Source: an uncultured Bacillaceae bacterium (GTDB lineage Bacteria > Bacillota > Bacilli > Bacillales > Bacillaceae_L). From it: a stretch of DNA of 39,862 nt. The notes below the pieces were generated by a model. It searched no databases. It worked only from the letters and a program-made list of their open reading frames with translations, and was not told the origin of the DNA. The position numbers were made by a program, and so were the translations under genes. Shown one piece after another: positions 22,928 through 31,996 of this stretch (the first letter of the stretch is position 1; the number at the start of each line of letters is the position of its first letter). The stretch lies in the NCBI GenBank assembly GCA_947497585.1, contig CANMHG010000018.1, positions 1 through 39,862 on the forward strand, given 5' to 3'.

Positions 22928-23278
22928 ATGATTAACAATGTTATTTTGGTTGGTAGATTAACAAAAGATCCAGATTTGAGGTACACTGCAGACGGACAGG
23001 CTGTAGCCAATGTCACTCTAGCAGTAGCAAGAAATTTTAAAACGAGTGATGGAGTAGTTGAAACAGATTTCATTAATTGTACACTTTGGAGAAAAACAGC
23101 AGAAAATACAGCGAATTATTGTAAAAAGGGATCGGTCATTGGTGTTACTGGTAGAATTCAAACTCGTAACTATGAAAATGAAGCTGGTCAAAAAATTTAT
23201 GTGACCGATGTTTTAGCAGAATCCGTAAAATTTTTAGGGACAAAACCACAACAGTCGCGTGAACTGGTTGAAAATTAA
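22928..23278 (+). CDS. ssbB: Competence-type single-stranded DNA-binding protein SsbB
   Basis: 116 aa with one OB-fold (VILVGRLTKDPDLRYTADGQ, VTLAVARNF, TDFINCTLWRKTAE, IGVTGRIQTRNYENEAGQ). It lacks the long Gly/Pro-rich linker and the acidic DDDIPF-type tip of the essential SsbA, as B. subtilis SsbB (113 aa) does. SsbB protects incoming single strands during transformation. AGGAGG (22915-22920) precedes ATG 22928. The K-box and promoter upstream indicate competence control. Confidence 0.93.
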   Translation: MINNVILVGRLTKDPDLRYTADGQAVANVTLAVARNFKTSDGVVETDFINCTLWRKTAENTANYCKKGSVIGVTGRIQTRNYENEAGQKIYVTDVLAESVKFLGTKPQQSRELVEN

Positions 23279-23344
23279 TTTATAGGTTAGTTAGAGGCTA
23301 AAGAAATAATTCAATCAACTATATACTTTTATGGAGGGTCGCAG

Positions 23345-23530
23345 ATGAGAGACGAAGAACTCAGACTCTTTGAAGAACGAATAGAGACCTTAGCCAAGGG
23401 CATTGGCAGACACCTCGAAACACTACAAGAACAAATTTGTGATAGATTTGACTCCATTGAACATAACACATCCAAACGCTTCTTTGAAATAAACTCCATA
23501 CTAGAGGGCTATAACCAAACAGAAAAGTAG
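23345..23530 (+). CDS. Small coiled-coil protein
   Basis: 61 aa, not recognised. Almost entirely helical and charged, with heptad-like spacing (EELRLFEERIETLAKGIGRHLETLQEQICDRF region); one Cys. GGAGGG (23333-23338) lies 6 bases before ATG 23345. It follows ssbB by 66 bases without a terminator, so it may be read with ssbB and thus under ComK. Possibly a small DNA- or membrane-associated accessory protein, which is a guess from position only. Confidence 0.6.
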   Translation: MRDEELRLFEERIETLAKGIGRHLETLQEQICDRFDSIEHNTSKRFFEINSILEGYNQTEK

Positions 23531-23650
23531 AACGAACCTCCTTGCGTGAAAGATTCCTTCGAAAAGAAGCCCCGAAACAAATCGCAAGTCAAAAATTAAG
23601 AATAATAGAGAATGATTGTATCCCACGCACCACCACTTCTAAGGATTTTG

Positions 23651-23677
23651 CCAACCTATTAAGGTTGGTTTTTTTGT
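23651..23677 (+). terminator. Intrinsic terminator
   Basis: CCAACCT-ATTA-AGGTTGG followed by TTTTTTTG. It ends the ssbB unit. An overlapping second hairpin, TTTTTGTGTT/AACACAAAAA, follows at about 23669-23693. Confidence 0.85.
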
Positions 23678-23741
23678 GTTTTAACACAAAAAGTGGATAG
23701 CTGCAAAACATGCAACCACCCACTAACATTTCACTCTAAAT

Positions 23742-23873
23742 CTACTTCTTCAACCTCTGCTCAACCAACTGATAAAAGCGCTGCCACTGCTCAGACTTAT
23801 CCTGATGCTTCTCACTCACAACAACAGGCTTCTTACTTCGACTTTTTCTCTTAACCTTACTCGTTTCAGCCAT
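23742..23873 (-). CDS. Small basic protein downstream of ywqA
   Basis: 43 aa: N-terminal half is very basic (SKVKRKSRSKKP), C-terminal half is helical with EQWQRFYQLVEQRLKK. Not recognised. A strong ribosome site GGAGGGG lies 7 bases before ATG 23873. It is on the same strand as ywqA and ywqB and follows ywqA after the 39-bp repeat block. The basic tail suggests nucleic-acid or membrane binding, by composition only. Confidence 0.6.
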   Translation of the reverse strand: MAETSKVKRKSRSKKPVVVSEKHQDKSEQWQRFYQLVEQRLKK

Positions 23874-23900
23874 AACAACACCCCTCCAATTGTGTCTTCA

Positions 23901-23991
23901 GGGGCCTGACCCCCAGTGCTTTAAAGCATTAACTCATCGGGGGCCTGACCCCCGATGCTTTACAGCGTTACTGTGCTGGGGGTCAGGCCCC
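23901..23991. repeat. 39-bp repeat family, three cores
   Basis: GGGGCCTGACCCCC at 23901, GGGGGCCTGACCCCC at 23939 and GGGGGTCAGGCCCC at 23978, period 39. The spacers contain GCTTTAAAGC and GCTTTACAGC. The flank ATTGTGTCTTC before the first core is repeated before the core at 28790. Confidence 0.9.
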
Positions 23992-23997
23992 GAATAA

Positions 23998-26763
23998 TTA
24001 CCTTAGTGTAAATAGGTCCTTCAACTCTGTGGTGGAGAGTTCGGTGATCCAGGATTCTGATTGGATGATTTGGTCGTTGAGTGATTGTTTTTGTTCGAGC
24101 ATGTCGTCGATTTTTTCTTCGAGTGTTCCGGTGCTTATGAATTTATGCACGTGAACGAATCGACTTTGTCCGATACGGTAGGCTCGGTCTGTTGCTTGAT
24201 TTTCAACTGCTGGGTTCCACCAACGATCATAGTGGATAACATGGTTGGCAGCAGTTAGATTAAGACCGGTTCCACCAGCTTTTAGGGACAGAATTAAAAT
24301 CGAATGCTTGCCATTTTGGAAATCCTCAATCATCGCATCACGCTGGGCCTTTGATACACTTCCATTTAAGAACAGCACTGATTCACCAAATTGCTTCTGC
24401 AACTCCTCACGAATCAATTCTCCCATAAAAATGTATTGGGTGAAAATTAAACAGCTTTCATTTTGTTCGCGTATATTCGCAACAAGTTCACTCAGCTTTT
24501 CCATCTTACTTGAACGACCTAATATATCCTTTGGTTGCCCTTCTTTCAGATAAAGTGCAGGATGATCACACACTTGCTTTAACTTACTAAGCATCTTTAA
24601 AATAAGCCCTTTTCGCTGCATCCCGGCAAGCTGTTCAACTTGTTCAAATGTATCCTTTACAAGCTGTTCATAAAGACTAGCCTGTTCAACTGTTAGTGGG
24701 CAATATTCTTTTTGTTCTAGCTTTTCAGGCAGATTTAACGCAACCTCTTTATCAAGCTTCGTACGTCTTAATAGGAATGGTCGTATCAATCGTTGAACCT
24801 GCTCAATTTTTTCCGTATCACGGTCTTTTTCAATTGGAGCTACATATCGTTTTTGAAATTGACCTAGGCTACCTAAATAGCCTGCATTTGTAAAGTCATA
24901 GATCGACCACAGCTCTGTTAAGCGGTTTTCCATGGGTGTTCCAGTTAAGGCAATATGATGTTCTCCATGTAATTTACGAATGGAACGAGACTGCTTTGTA
25001 TGTGCATTCTTAATATTTTGCGCCTCATCTAAGCAAACTGTACTCCATTCACGAGCTGAAAGCTCCTCGAAATCAAGATGAGATAAACCATACGACGTGA
25101 GCACAACATCAGCACCCTTGACGGCAGCTTTGAAATCCTCACCTTTACCGCGATTTGGACCATAATGCAAATGAACATTCAAGGTAGGACCGAATTTCTC
25201 AAGCTCTTTTTGCCAGTTTCCAAGAACCGATGTTGGACAAATGATGAGCGCCGGTTTCGATTGAGCACTTTGTTCTTTTACCGTTAGGAAGTAAGCAATC
25301 ATCTGAATGGTCTTACCGAGTCCCATATCATCTGCTAAACAAGCACCGAATCCGAATCTACGTAAAAACAATAGCCACTCGACACCGTGCTGTTGATAAG
25401 GTCTGAGTTCACCTTTGAAACTAGTAGGCACATCCACTTTTGGCAGTTCAGTAATTTCAGTTAGTTGCTTGATCATATTTGAAAGGTGACGGTTCAGTTG
25501 AATCTCTATTTTTGCAAACGCTCGGTTGTCATCCTCAAAACCTTCAGCTGCTCCATCTTCACCACGTAACAACTCTTGTTCAAGAACATCTCGAAAATGC
25601 AAGCCTTCTTTATTCGCTCTTTGTAAAATCGATTGAACCTGTTTCATAAACTCTGGGTCAAGCTTAATCCATTTTCCACGAATATTAATCAACCGGCGTT
25701 TTTGATCAACTAGCTGCATAAACTCATCTTCAGATAGTTCAACACCATTGGTTGAAAAGCGCCAGTCAAAATCAATGATCGATTTCAAACCAACAAACGA
25801 TTGTCGACCGGATGTAGATGATGAAGCTTTGACCTTCGCTTTCACAGCCATTTGAGCTTCCTTAATCGCCTGCCACCATGCTGGCAACTGAATTTCTACC
25901 CCTGCATTAATCAATCGCTGGCTATCCTCCATTAAGAAGTCCCAAGCCTCAAGCTCCGTAATTTCCCCAGCAATTCCTTCGTATCGCCCCTTTAATGAAG
26001 GAACAATTTTACCCCATAGTTCATGGTCACGCTCGACTCGGTCAGCAAAGGCCTCCCATTTACGCGGCATAATACCGTGCCAAACCATCTGGTCGTCGGA
26101 ATCATTTTTGTTTTGCAAAATGGTCTCAAGCTTCCAGTTTCCGTTGTCTACTTCAGGTTCATCAATACGTAAAATAACTTGGAACGGTGTTTCATCCTTT
26201 TTCCAGCCAATCAGTTCAAGCCAGTTTGATTCATCTACAAATGAGTCAGTTTCTGTGCTTGTAACAAGAGGAAAAGCTTCAGCAATGTCTTCCCATGCTT
26301 CACGCAAACCTGAATCCTCTCGGGTCCAATCAAGTAAAGAAGAACTTAGCCATTTTGTCGAAAACTCATCAAGTTCCTCATCTGTTTTCCAACCAAATGT
26401 ACCTTCACGCCACTGTGAAAAGTCAGGCATGAACTCTCCAGATTCAAGAACTTCAAATAATGGTTTGGCTGCCGTCATGTATTCCTGAACCTTTCCGCTA
26501 CATTCAATTGTCAGCAAAGAACCATCCATGGCATTCGCGAAAAAATCCAAGGCTAGCCAAGGTGATAACAAAACGGCTTCGTGTTTTCCAATCGATGTTT
26601 CCTCAAGGAAAGTGCCGTAAAAAGATGCTTTGTGCCGTGAAAATACACGGTCACGCCAGCTATCTAGCTCAACAGTATGGTGATCCTTATCTGTACACCA
26701 AACATAAAAGCCTTTTTCAGGTACCCATTGGGCATCCAGTATCATTAAGCCAATCTCAAGCAT
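23998..26763 (-). CDS. ywqA: SNF2-family DNA translocase/helicase YwqA
   Basis: 921 aa (B. subtilis YwqA, about 922). The N-terminal 300-440 residues are the bacterial SNF2-associated domain. The motor has motif I DDMGLGKT (about 478-485), motif II DEAQ in VCLDEAQNIKN, motif III ALTGTPMENR, and in the second lobe SLKAGGTGLNLTAANHVIHY and QATDRAYRIGQ. SNF2 proteins move on double-stranded DNA and remodel bound proteins. The start is ATG 26763, 8 bases from GGAGG; a GTG at 26772 overlaps that site. It follows the SWIM-domain gene ywqB by 12 bases, a pairing conserved in many bacteria, so the two likely act together on DNA. Confidence 0.93.
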   Translation of the reverse strand: MLEIGLMILDAQWVPEKGFYVWCTDKDHHTVELDSWRDRVFSRHKASFYGTFLEETSIGKHEAVLLSPWLALDFFANAMDGSLLTIECSGKVQEYMTAAKPLFEVLESGEFMPDFSQWREGTFGWKTDEELDEFSTKWLSSSLLDWTREDSGLREAWEDIAEAFPLVTSTETDSFVDESNWLELIGWKKDETPFQVILRIDEPEVDNGNWKLETILQNKNDSDDQMVWHGIMPRKWEAFADRVERDHELWGKIVPSLKGRYEGIAGEITELEAWDFLMEDSQRLINAGVEIQLPAWWQAIKEAQMAVKAKVKASSSTSGRQSFVGLKSIIDFDWRFSTNGVELSEDEFMQLVDQKRRLINIRGKWIKLDPEFMKQVQSILQRANKEGLHFRDVLEQELLRGEDGAAEGFEDDNRAFAKIEIQLNRHLSNMIKQLTEITELPKVDVPTSFKGELRPYQQHGVEWLLFLRRFGFGACLADDMGLGKTIQMIAYFLTVKEQSAQSKPALIICPTSVLGNWQKELEKFGPTLNVHLHYGPNRGKGEDFKAAVKGADVVLTSYGLSHLDFEELSAREWSTVCLDEAQNIKNAHTKQSRSIRKLHGEHHIALTGTPMENRLTELWSIYDFTNAGYLGSLGQFQKRYVAPIEKDRDTEKIEQVQRLIRPFLLRRTKLDKEVALNLPEKLEQKEYCPLTVEQASLYEQLVKDTFEQVEQLAGMQRKGLILKMLSKLKQVCDHPALYLKEGQPKDILGRSSKMEKLSELVANIREQNESCLIFTQYIFMGELIREELQKQFGESVLFLNGSVSKAQRDAMIEDFQNGKHSILILSLKAGGTGLNLTAANHVIHYDRWWNPAVENQATDRAYRIGQSRFVHVHKFISTGTLEEKIDDMLEQKQSLNDQIIQSESWITELSTTELKDLFTLR

Positions 26764-26775
26764 CCACGTCACCTC

Positions 26776-28392
26776 CTAGCTGCTTATAAATTTAGCGTTT
26801 AGTAATTCTTCTTGAAAAGCTCGTAATCTCTTCGTTTTAGCTGAGAGCTTGGTGATGTAATCTTCCCAGGCGTCTTCTTGCTTTAATTTACGATAATATG
26901 TCCGCAATTTGCGCAAATACCTAATAGCACGTTTATAACTCGGGCGATTTTTTTGCTTCAACGCCTTTGATACTGCCTGATGGTACAACGGTAATAGTGC
27001 TCCGCGATCGGTATCTTCAATTATTTTTAAAATATATTTATCATGGTCCTCTATTTCATAACCAACTGCCAATTGAAGTTCAACCCAGCCATGATAATTT
27101 TTCTCTTCAAATAAATAGGTTGTAAACTCAATATAGCTATATGGCATCAGCTTTTTCATCATATTAAGATATAAGCTCTCATCATATTCAGACGCATAAT
27201 CCGTAATCATTTTTAAAAATGTCCGTGTCATGTGACGACGACTTTCGTACGATTGCAAGCCTTGTATAAACGTTTCAAAATGTTTATCCGCATAGTTCAA
27301 CCATATTTTTAGTCGACCCCATTGTTGCTCTTCAGATAATTCATTCATCCACCAAAATGTATAATAAATGGCTGGGGTATCAAGCAACTCTAAATACTCG
27401 ATTGCTTTCTGGTCATGCTTTGAAAGGAAGGATAAATGGGCAAGCGCCATAGCCATTCCACCTGACCAGCCATTTTCTTCTTTCATTTGTAAAATAACTT
27501 CAGTCTCGCGCTCAACCCAATTTTTCCGATTGAAAATCGTACTCCAAAGCATCCGGTACAAATGAAAACGTTCATATTGAAACCAAGTATTTTCAAGCAA
27601 ACCATCTCGAATTTTCTCCTGCATCTCCTCAAGTATAGGTTCTAAAGAAAATGAGAAGGTAACAGCTTGCAGCTCATAAGCATTGTCTATCACAGCATCT
27701 ACAAAATTTTGAACATACGGTTTGACTGTAGAATCAAACTGATAATTGGTTAGCTTTAGTTTTGGCAAAATCTCAATAATCTTTTTGATACCAGTTATTC
27801 CTGCATAGATGATAAATAACCGTCTATGCTGTGTGCCACTGGGTGCTTTACTTTTTAAGGTTGAAAAATAACGATGGTAGATGCTCGATATAAAGTAATA
27901 GTCACTTTCAGAGCGATCTCCAACAAACTTCTTGTATTCCGAATCAAAAAAGGCAGCCCAGCTATCAAGTGAAGCCTCTTCAAATGGTTTTAAATCGCGT
28001 GCCTTCATAATTGGAATATCAGCAAGAGTGGGCTTCTTATTCACGCCACCTGATTTCCAATCATCTAAAAGCTTTCCAACACCGATTCCACTGCTAGCAA
28101 TGGCTGAGAAGAAAATAGCAAATTGATGTCGGCAGAAACCACCGGTTGGACAAGTACAAGAGCTCATCTCTAGGAAATCCAAGTCAAGAGTAACATCAAC
28201 AGGTGTTACATCCTGAACACGGCCAACAATCTCATTTCCAACAAGCTTTACATTATAGACACTGCCCTGTCGATACAAAACAAGTCCCTTTTTAATGAGA
28301 TTCCTGTCTACCTCGTTATCATATTTATATAATGACTGCAGTTTTTCAGCAAAATGCTCAATCTGTTCTTTTGATACTTCATTTTGCAGCAT
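26776..28392 (-). CDS. ywqB: SWIM zinc-finger protein YwqB
   Basis: 538 aa (B. subtilis YwqB, about 535). The SWIM finger CxCxnCxH is SCTCPTGGFCRHQFAIFF at about 78-95, expected to bind zinc and then DNA or protein. The remaining 440 residues are helical, TPR-like, without enzyme motifs. GGAGGAC precedes ATG 28392. It is the first gene of the ywqB-ywqA operon. SWIM-domain proteins are regularly encoded beside SNF2 helicases and are thought to be targeting partners. Confidence 0.92.
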   Translation of the reverse strand: MLQNEVSKEQIEHFAEKLQSLYKYDNEVDRNLIKKGLVLYRQGSVYNVKLVGNEIVGRVQDVTPVDVTLDLDFLEMSSCTCPTGGFCRHQFAIFFSAIASSGIGVGKLLDDWKSGGVNKKPTLADIPIMKARDLKPFEEASLDSWAAFFDSEYKKFVGDRSESDYYFISSIYHRYFSTLKSKAPSGTQHRRLFIIYAGITGIKKIIEILPKLKLTNYQFDSTVKPYVQNFVDAVIDNAYELQAVTFSFSLEPILEEMQEKIRDGLLENTWFQYERFHLYRMLWSTIFNRKNWVERETEVILQMKEENGWSGGMAMALAHLSFLSKHDQKAIEYLELLDTPAIYYTFWWMNELSEEQQWGRLKIWLNYADKHFETFIQGLQSYESRRHMTRTFLKMITDYASEYDESLYLNMMKKLMPYSYIEFTTYLFEEKNYHGWVELQLAVGYEIEDHDKYILKIIEDTDRGALLPLYHQAVSKALKQKNRPSYKRAIRYLRKLRTYYRKLKQEDAWEDYITKLSAKTKRLRAFQEELLNAKFISS

Positions 28393-28584
28393 GAACGTTG
28401 TCCTCCAAGCCCTTTTGTAAAAATCATCATCCTTTTATTATACCTCAAAATGAATGGAAATGCCTCCAAAGAATCTAGGCTAGAATCATAGTACCCCCAT
28501 AACCAAGCACACATTCTCGAAAAATTTATAAACTATTTTAAAGATAGTTTTTTACCAGAGACTCCAAGCGAGGTGAATCGAAAC

Positions 28585-28752
28585 TTGGACAGGAAAGAGA
28601 ACATCCACGAAAGAAACTACAACATAACCGAAGAAAAACTAAGGCAAATCATGCTTCGAGCATACATTAAAGGTGAAAACCTTAAAAACATAGACGCAAA
28701 TGAACTCATACAAGACATCGCCAAAAACCTCAAAGGAAAACCCGGGGCCTGA
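28585..28752 (+). CDS. Possible small gene ending inside a 39-bp-family repeat
   Basis: 55 codons, Lys/Glu/Asn-rich, mostly helical (ITEEKLRQIMLRAYIKGENL, then ANELIQDIAKNLKG). Not recognised. AGGTGA (28571-28576) lies 8 bases before a TTG start at 28585. The frame is open upstream to 28492 without a good start, so this could be the remnant of a longer protein. Its stop TGA (28750-28752) is the one inside the repeat core GGGGCCTGACCCC, and the last residues KPGA come from the repeat, so the original 3' end was probably lost or replaced. Could be a pseudogene. Confidence 0.4.
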   Translation: MDRKENIHERNYNITEEKLRQIMLRAYIKGENLKNIDANELIQDIAKNLKGKPGA

Positions 28753-28825
28753 CCCCCGGCGCTTTAAAGCGCTAAAAATTGTGTCTTCTGGGGCCTGACC
28801 CCCAATACTTTAAAGTGGTAAAGTG
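28744..28825. repeat. 39-bp repeat family, two separated cores
   Basis: GGGGCCTGACCCCC at 28744 and 28790 (46 bases apart instead of 39), each followed by a CTTTAAAG palindrome. The second is preceded by ATTGTGTCTTC as at 23889. Confidence 0.85.
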
Positions 28826-28937
28826 AGTATTCTTCTTTCGGACTTGCTTATTTAAGTAGGTCCGTTTTAATGCTGAATCTACATACTACCTTTGTACTAC
28901 ATAAATATATCTTTTGAGCAATAGCGGAGGAGTGGAA

Positions 28938-29026
28938 TGTTTGGGATAATGTTTTAACAAACTTCTTTTGAAGTTTGACCCGAGGTTGGTCAGTGGCTTG
29001 CCATTCGACCAGTCTGGGTTTTTTCG
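28938..29026 (+). promoter_or_regulatory. Possible leader: six-codon frame and tandem hairpins with T run
   Basis: GGAGGAG precedes ATG 28938, which reads MFGIMF and stops at 28956-28958. Then come a small hairpin AAACTTC-TTTT-GAAGTTT (28959-28976) and a larger imperfect stem from ACCCGAGGTTGGTC (28978-28991) to GACCAGTCTGGGT (29007-29019) followed by TTTTTT. The arrangement looks like an attenuator or a short terminated transcript. It lies 170 bases before the histidine kinase gene. I recognise no riboswitch class. The rest of 28826-29188 shows nothing else. Confidence 0.4.
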
Positions 29027-29188
29027 TGCATTCAAAAACCTAGAAATTGCAGTATCACAGAAAGTTATGTATTGTACTTTTTACAGCTACCATTTAACAT
29101 TAAATTAACAGAATTATATGAAAAGTATTATAGCGCAGCACACTAATCCCTATACAAGCCCAAGTCCCATCCAAACAGGAGGAACGTT

Positions 29189-31042
29189 GTGAAACAAAAA
29201 ATGACCTTACAGAATAGAGAAAAGCTTTCGAAATTATATATGACAGCTGTTAGTATTGTTGGATGGCTCGTTATCCTAACAAGTTTATTTACCTTAGAAA
29301 AACCTAGGGACATTTTCGTTTTCGCCCTTCTCACCGTTTTCTTAGCAGTATGTGAGTACTACCCAATGCCGGTGTGGAAAGGGTTTAGTTCCATTGTCTT
29401 TCCTTTCGTTTATGTGTTGTACATATTATTTGGCCTTTCTAACACAATTGTTGTCTTTGCATTAGCGGTATTGGCTGTTAATATTGCTCAGCGTAGGCCA
29501 CTTAGGACAATTAGCTTTAATCCAGCTCAATTTGTACTCAGCTTCCTAATCGCTGAACGAATTGTCTATTTTTTGCAAATCCCTTTTCTTCAACAAACAA
29601 CAATAACAAGTCATATCGCGGAATATTTCTTACTACTTTCCTTATTCTATCTTTTCAATAACATCTTTGTAGACATCGTTTTGCTTGTTCGACCACAGCC
29701 TTACCCTTTCACAGTCTGGAAGCAAAAATCACTGATGGAATTAAATAGTGCCACAATATCTCTTGTGTATGGATCGCTGTTATTTTTCCTGGGAAGCCAA
29801 AATCGTGGAGAAATTGACGTCGCTTCGTACTTCTTTTTCTTCTCACCTTTAGTTGGTCTCTCGCTCCTTAGTTCAGTGATTGTTCGGTTGAAAAATGAAA
29901 AGAAGCGTCTGGATGCACTATTTTCCATTACATCCGAACTGAATCGCTTGCTACCAACGAAGGAATGGGCGGCAGTTCTTAAAAATAGTATTCATGATTT
30001 TATAAAAGTAGAGGGAAGTGTTCTCTGGGTCAAAGAAGATGGAATGTGGAAACGTCGGATGGAGGATGGACCAGTCTCTAAGGATCACACCCCATCGGCT
30101 GAGCTTCTAAACATCTATGAAAATATGAAAAAACCTAGTATCTACAACGACAGAAGGAAGGCTGATGGGCAAATCGGAGAATGTTTTACGTCGGAAATAA
30201 AAGCAATCGTCTACTCTCCACTGGTAATCGAAAATGAGACCGTCGGGATGTTTGTTCTAGGCAGAAGCAGAGTGAAAAGCTTTGAGGAAAATGATATTAG
30301 CTCAATAGCAACTCTATCCAATCAACTTGCTGCGGTTATTAAAACGAGAATGTTATTTCAAGAAAAAGAAAAACGTATTTTGCTAGAGGAACGTAACCGA
30401 ATTGCACGTGATATTCATGACGGTGTGGCACAAACGATGGCTGGAGCAGTTATGAAGCTTGAGACCTCACAACGTAAATTCACTAAGCATCCAGACGAAG
30501 CTATTAAACTAGTCGGTGACAGTGTAAACAAGCTCCGCAGCTGTTTGAAAGAAGTTCGAGAATCAATTTATGCGCTAAGACCTTACCCAACCGAACGAGT
30601 CGGCCTGATCACAGCCATTACAAAGCGAATTGAATCCATTAAAACAGAATTTCAACAGGAAATACAGTTTGAGATTAGAGGAGAAGAAGTTCAGTTAAGC
30701 TCGATGGTTGAAAAAGTATTATTTGATACTTGTAACGAAAGTCTGCAAAATTGCATTAAGCATGCAGAAGCAACAAAGATTGAGATTCTTCTAAGTTATC
30801 AAACAGAACATATTCTTTTAAAAATAAAAGACAATGGCAAGGGCTTCTCACTGTTTCAAGCAATGATAAAAGCTCAGGATCAGCCTCACTTTGGTATTTT
30901 ACAAATGAACGATGCATCGGACAAAATCAATGCAACCCTACAGATTGATAGTAAAGAAGGAGTCGGTACAGAAGTGACGATTACTGTACCAAAAATGGGG
31001 TTAGAAGGAGGGTATATAGATGATCAAGCTACTGTTAGTTGA
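29189..31042 (+). CDS. Sensor histidine kinase, NarL-partner type (7TM-like, GAF, HisKA_3)
   Basis: 617 aa. Residues about 15-230 hold six or seven membrane helices, an integral sensor. A GAF-like domain follows (about 245-390), then the HisKA_3 box ERNRIARDIHDGVAQTMAGA with His410, and an HATPase domain with NESLQNCIKHA and DNGKGFSL. It would autophosphorylate and pass the phosphate to the response regulator encoded by the next gene, which overlaps it by 23 bases. The GTG start at 29189 follows AGGAGG by 6 bases. The signal is unknown; the membrane part is not of a type I can name. Confidence 0.9.
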   Translation: MKQKMTLQNREKLSKLYMTAVSIVGWLVILTSLFTLEKPRDIFVFALLTVFLAVCEYYPMPVWKGFSSIVFPFVYVLYILFGLSNTIVVFALAVLAVNIAQRRPLRTISFNPAQFVLSFLIAERIVYFLQIPFLQQTTITSHIAEYFLLLSLFYLFNNIFVDIVLLVRPQPYPFTVWKQKSLMELNSATISLVYGSLLFFLGSQNRGEIDVASYFFFFSPLVGLSLLSSVIVRLKNEKKRLDALFSITSELNRLLPTKEWAAVLKNSIHDFIKVEGSVLWVKEDGMWKRRMEDGPVSKDHTPSAELLNIYENMKKPSIYNDRRKADGQIGECFTSEIKAIVYSPLVIENETVGMFVLGRSRVKSFEENDISSIATLSNQLAAVIKTRMLFQEKEKRILLEERNRIARDIHDGVAQTMAGAVMKLETSQRKFTKHPDEAIKLVGDSVNKLRSCLKEVRESIYALRPYPTERVGLITAITKRIESIKTEFQQEIQFEIRGEEVQLSSMVEKVLFDTCNESLQNCIKHAEATKIEILLSYQTEHILLKIKDNGKGFSLFQAMIKAQDQPHFGILQMNDASDKINATLQIDSKEGVGTEVTITVPKMGLEGGYIDDQATVS

Positions 31043-31670
31043 TGACCATGCGGTGTTAAGAGATGGACTGCGTAATATCTTTGAGCTCGAGGATGACATA
31101 TCTGTGGTTGGAGAGGCTGTATCAGGAGAGGATGCCATCGAAAAAGTAAAGCTCTGTCAGCCTGATGTTGTGTTAATGGATATTAACATGCCGAAAAAGA
31201 ATGGGGTAGAGGTTACGGGGATTTTAAAGAAGCAGTACCCCGGTATCAAGGTTCTTGTGTTAACAATGCATAGCCATGATGAATTTTTTATGGCAGCGAT
31301 TCGAGAAGGCGCAGACGGCTATTTATTAAAAGACGCTCCTTCTAACCAAGTGATCGAAGCGATCCGAACCGTAGCCCGTGGTGAATCTGTTATTCACCCT
31401 TCGATGACGAAGAAACTATTAAGCTTTCACCAACAGAATCAACAGGAACAAGTTCAGGATTCATCCCTTACCGAACGGGAGAGAGAAGTGCTGATGTGTT
31501 TAGTTGAGGGCTTAAGCAACAAGGAAATCGCTGAACGGCTTTTTATCAGTGATAAAACCGTGAAAATTCATGTTAGTAAAATCTTTAAGAAGTTTGATGT
31601 GAAAAGTCGATCACAGGTTGTGATTTACGCGGTGCAAAAACAGTTAGTTCCTATGCCGCCTGCGAATTGA
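31020..31670 (+). CDS. NarL/LuxR-family response regulator
   Basis: 216 aa. Receiver domain with VDDHAVLRDGL (Asp8, Asp9), phospho-acceptor Asp54 in VLMDINMP and the Thr/Lys switch (LTMHSHDEFF, YLLKDA). The C-terminal LuxR helix-turn-helix is LTEREREVLMCLVEGLSNKEIAERLFISDKTVKIHVSKI. It starts at ATG 31020 inside the kinase gene; GGAGGG lies upstream. It partners the kinase before it. Target genes are unknown. Terminator at 31681. Confidence 0.93.
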   Translation: MIKLLLVDDHAVLRDGLRNIFELEDDISVVGEAVSGEDAIEKVKLCQPDVVLMDINMPKKNGVEVTGILKKQYPGIKVLVLTMHSHDEFFMAAIREGADGYLLKDAPSNQVIEAIRTVARGESVIHPSMTKKLLSFHQQNQQEQVQDSSLTEREREVLMCLVEGLSNKEIAERLFISDKTVKIHVSKIFKKFDVKSRSQVVIYAVQKQLVPMPPAN

Positions 31671-31680
31671 AGAAGGAGAA

Positions 31681-31711
31681 CTGCACCTTGTAATAGGGTG
31701 CAGTTTTTTTA
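31681..31711 (+). terminator. Terminator of the two-component operon
   Basis: CTGCACC and GGTGCAG around an eight-base loop, then seven T. Confidence 0.9.
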
Positions 31712-31754
31712 AAGAACCCCGCAAATTGGCTCCAAGACCACATTCGGTCAAAAC

Positions 31755-31936
31755 TAGCGGACTCAGATACCTTTATTCTTTCAAAAGAAGGCTTTTAATA
31801 GACAAAGTGGACTCAGAGGTCGCTATTTACTAGAAAACTAGTAATTTTACACTAATTTTTAGTAAATAACGGTATCTTAGTCCGAATCCCACTCTAAAAC
31901 AACCCCAAATTCAGATATAACGGCCTCTCAGTCCGC
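31755..31936. repeat. Nested palindromic repeats, about 50-bp period
   Basis: GGACTCAGATACC (31759) and GGACTCAGAGGTC (31809) are met in inverted order by GGTATCTTAGTCC (31871) and GGCCTCTCAGTCC (31922). Direct spacing is 50-51 bases. A TTTACTAGAAAACTAGTAA hairpin lies in the middle. The GTCCGAAT word resembles the window-end arrays. The block fills most of the 375-bp gap before the B12 gene. Confidence 0.75.
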
Positions 31937-31996
31937 AAACGCTACCCACCCTTTACCAAAGTAAAGAAATTGTTTATACTTATCTTTTACAAAAAC

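Noticed and set aside
24245..24893. Plus-strand frames opposite ywqA, likewise 26108-26789 and 27368-28126
   Set aside because: They are antisense to well-supported ywqA and ywqB and have no domain or ribosome site.
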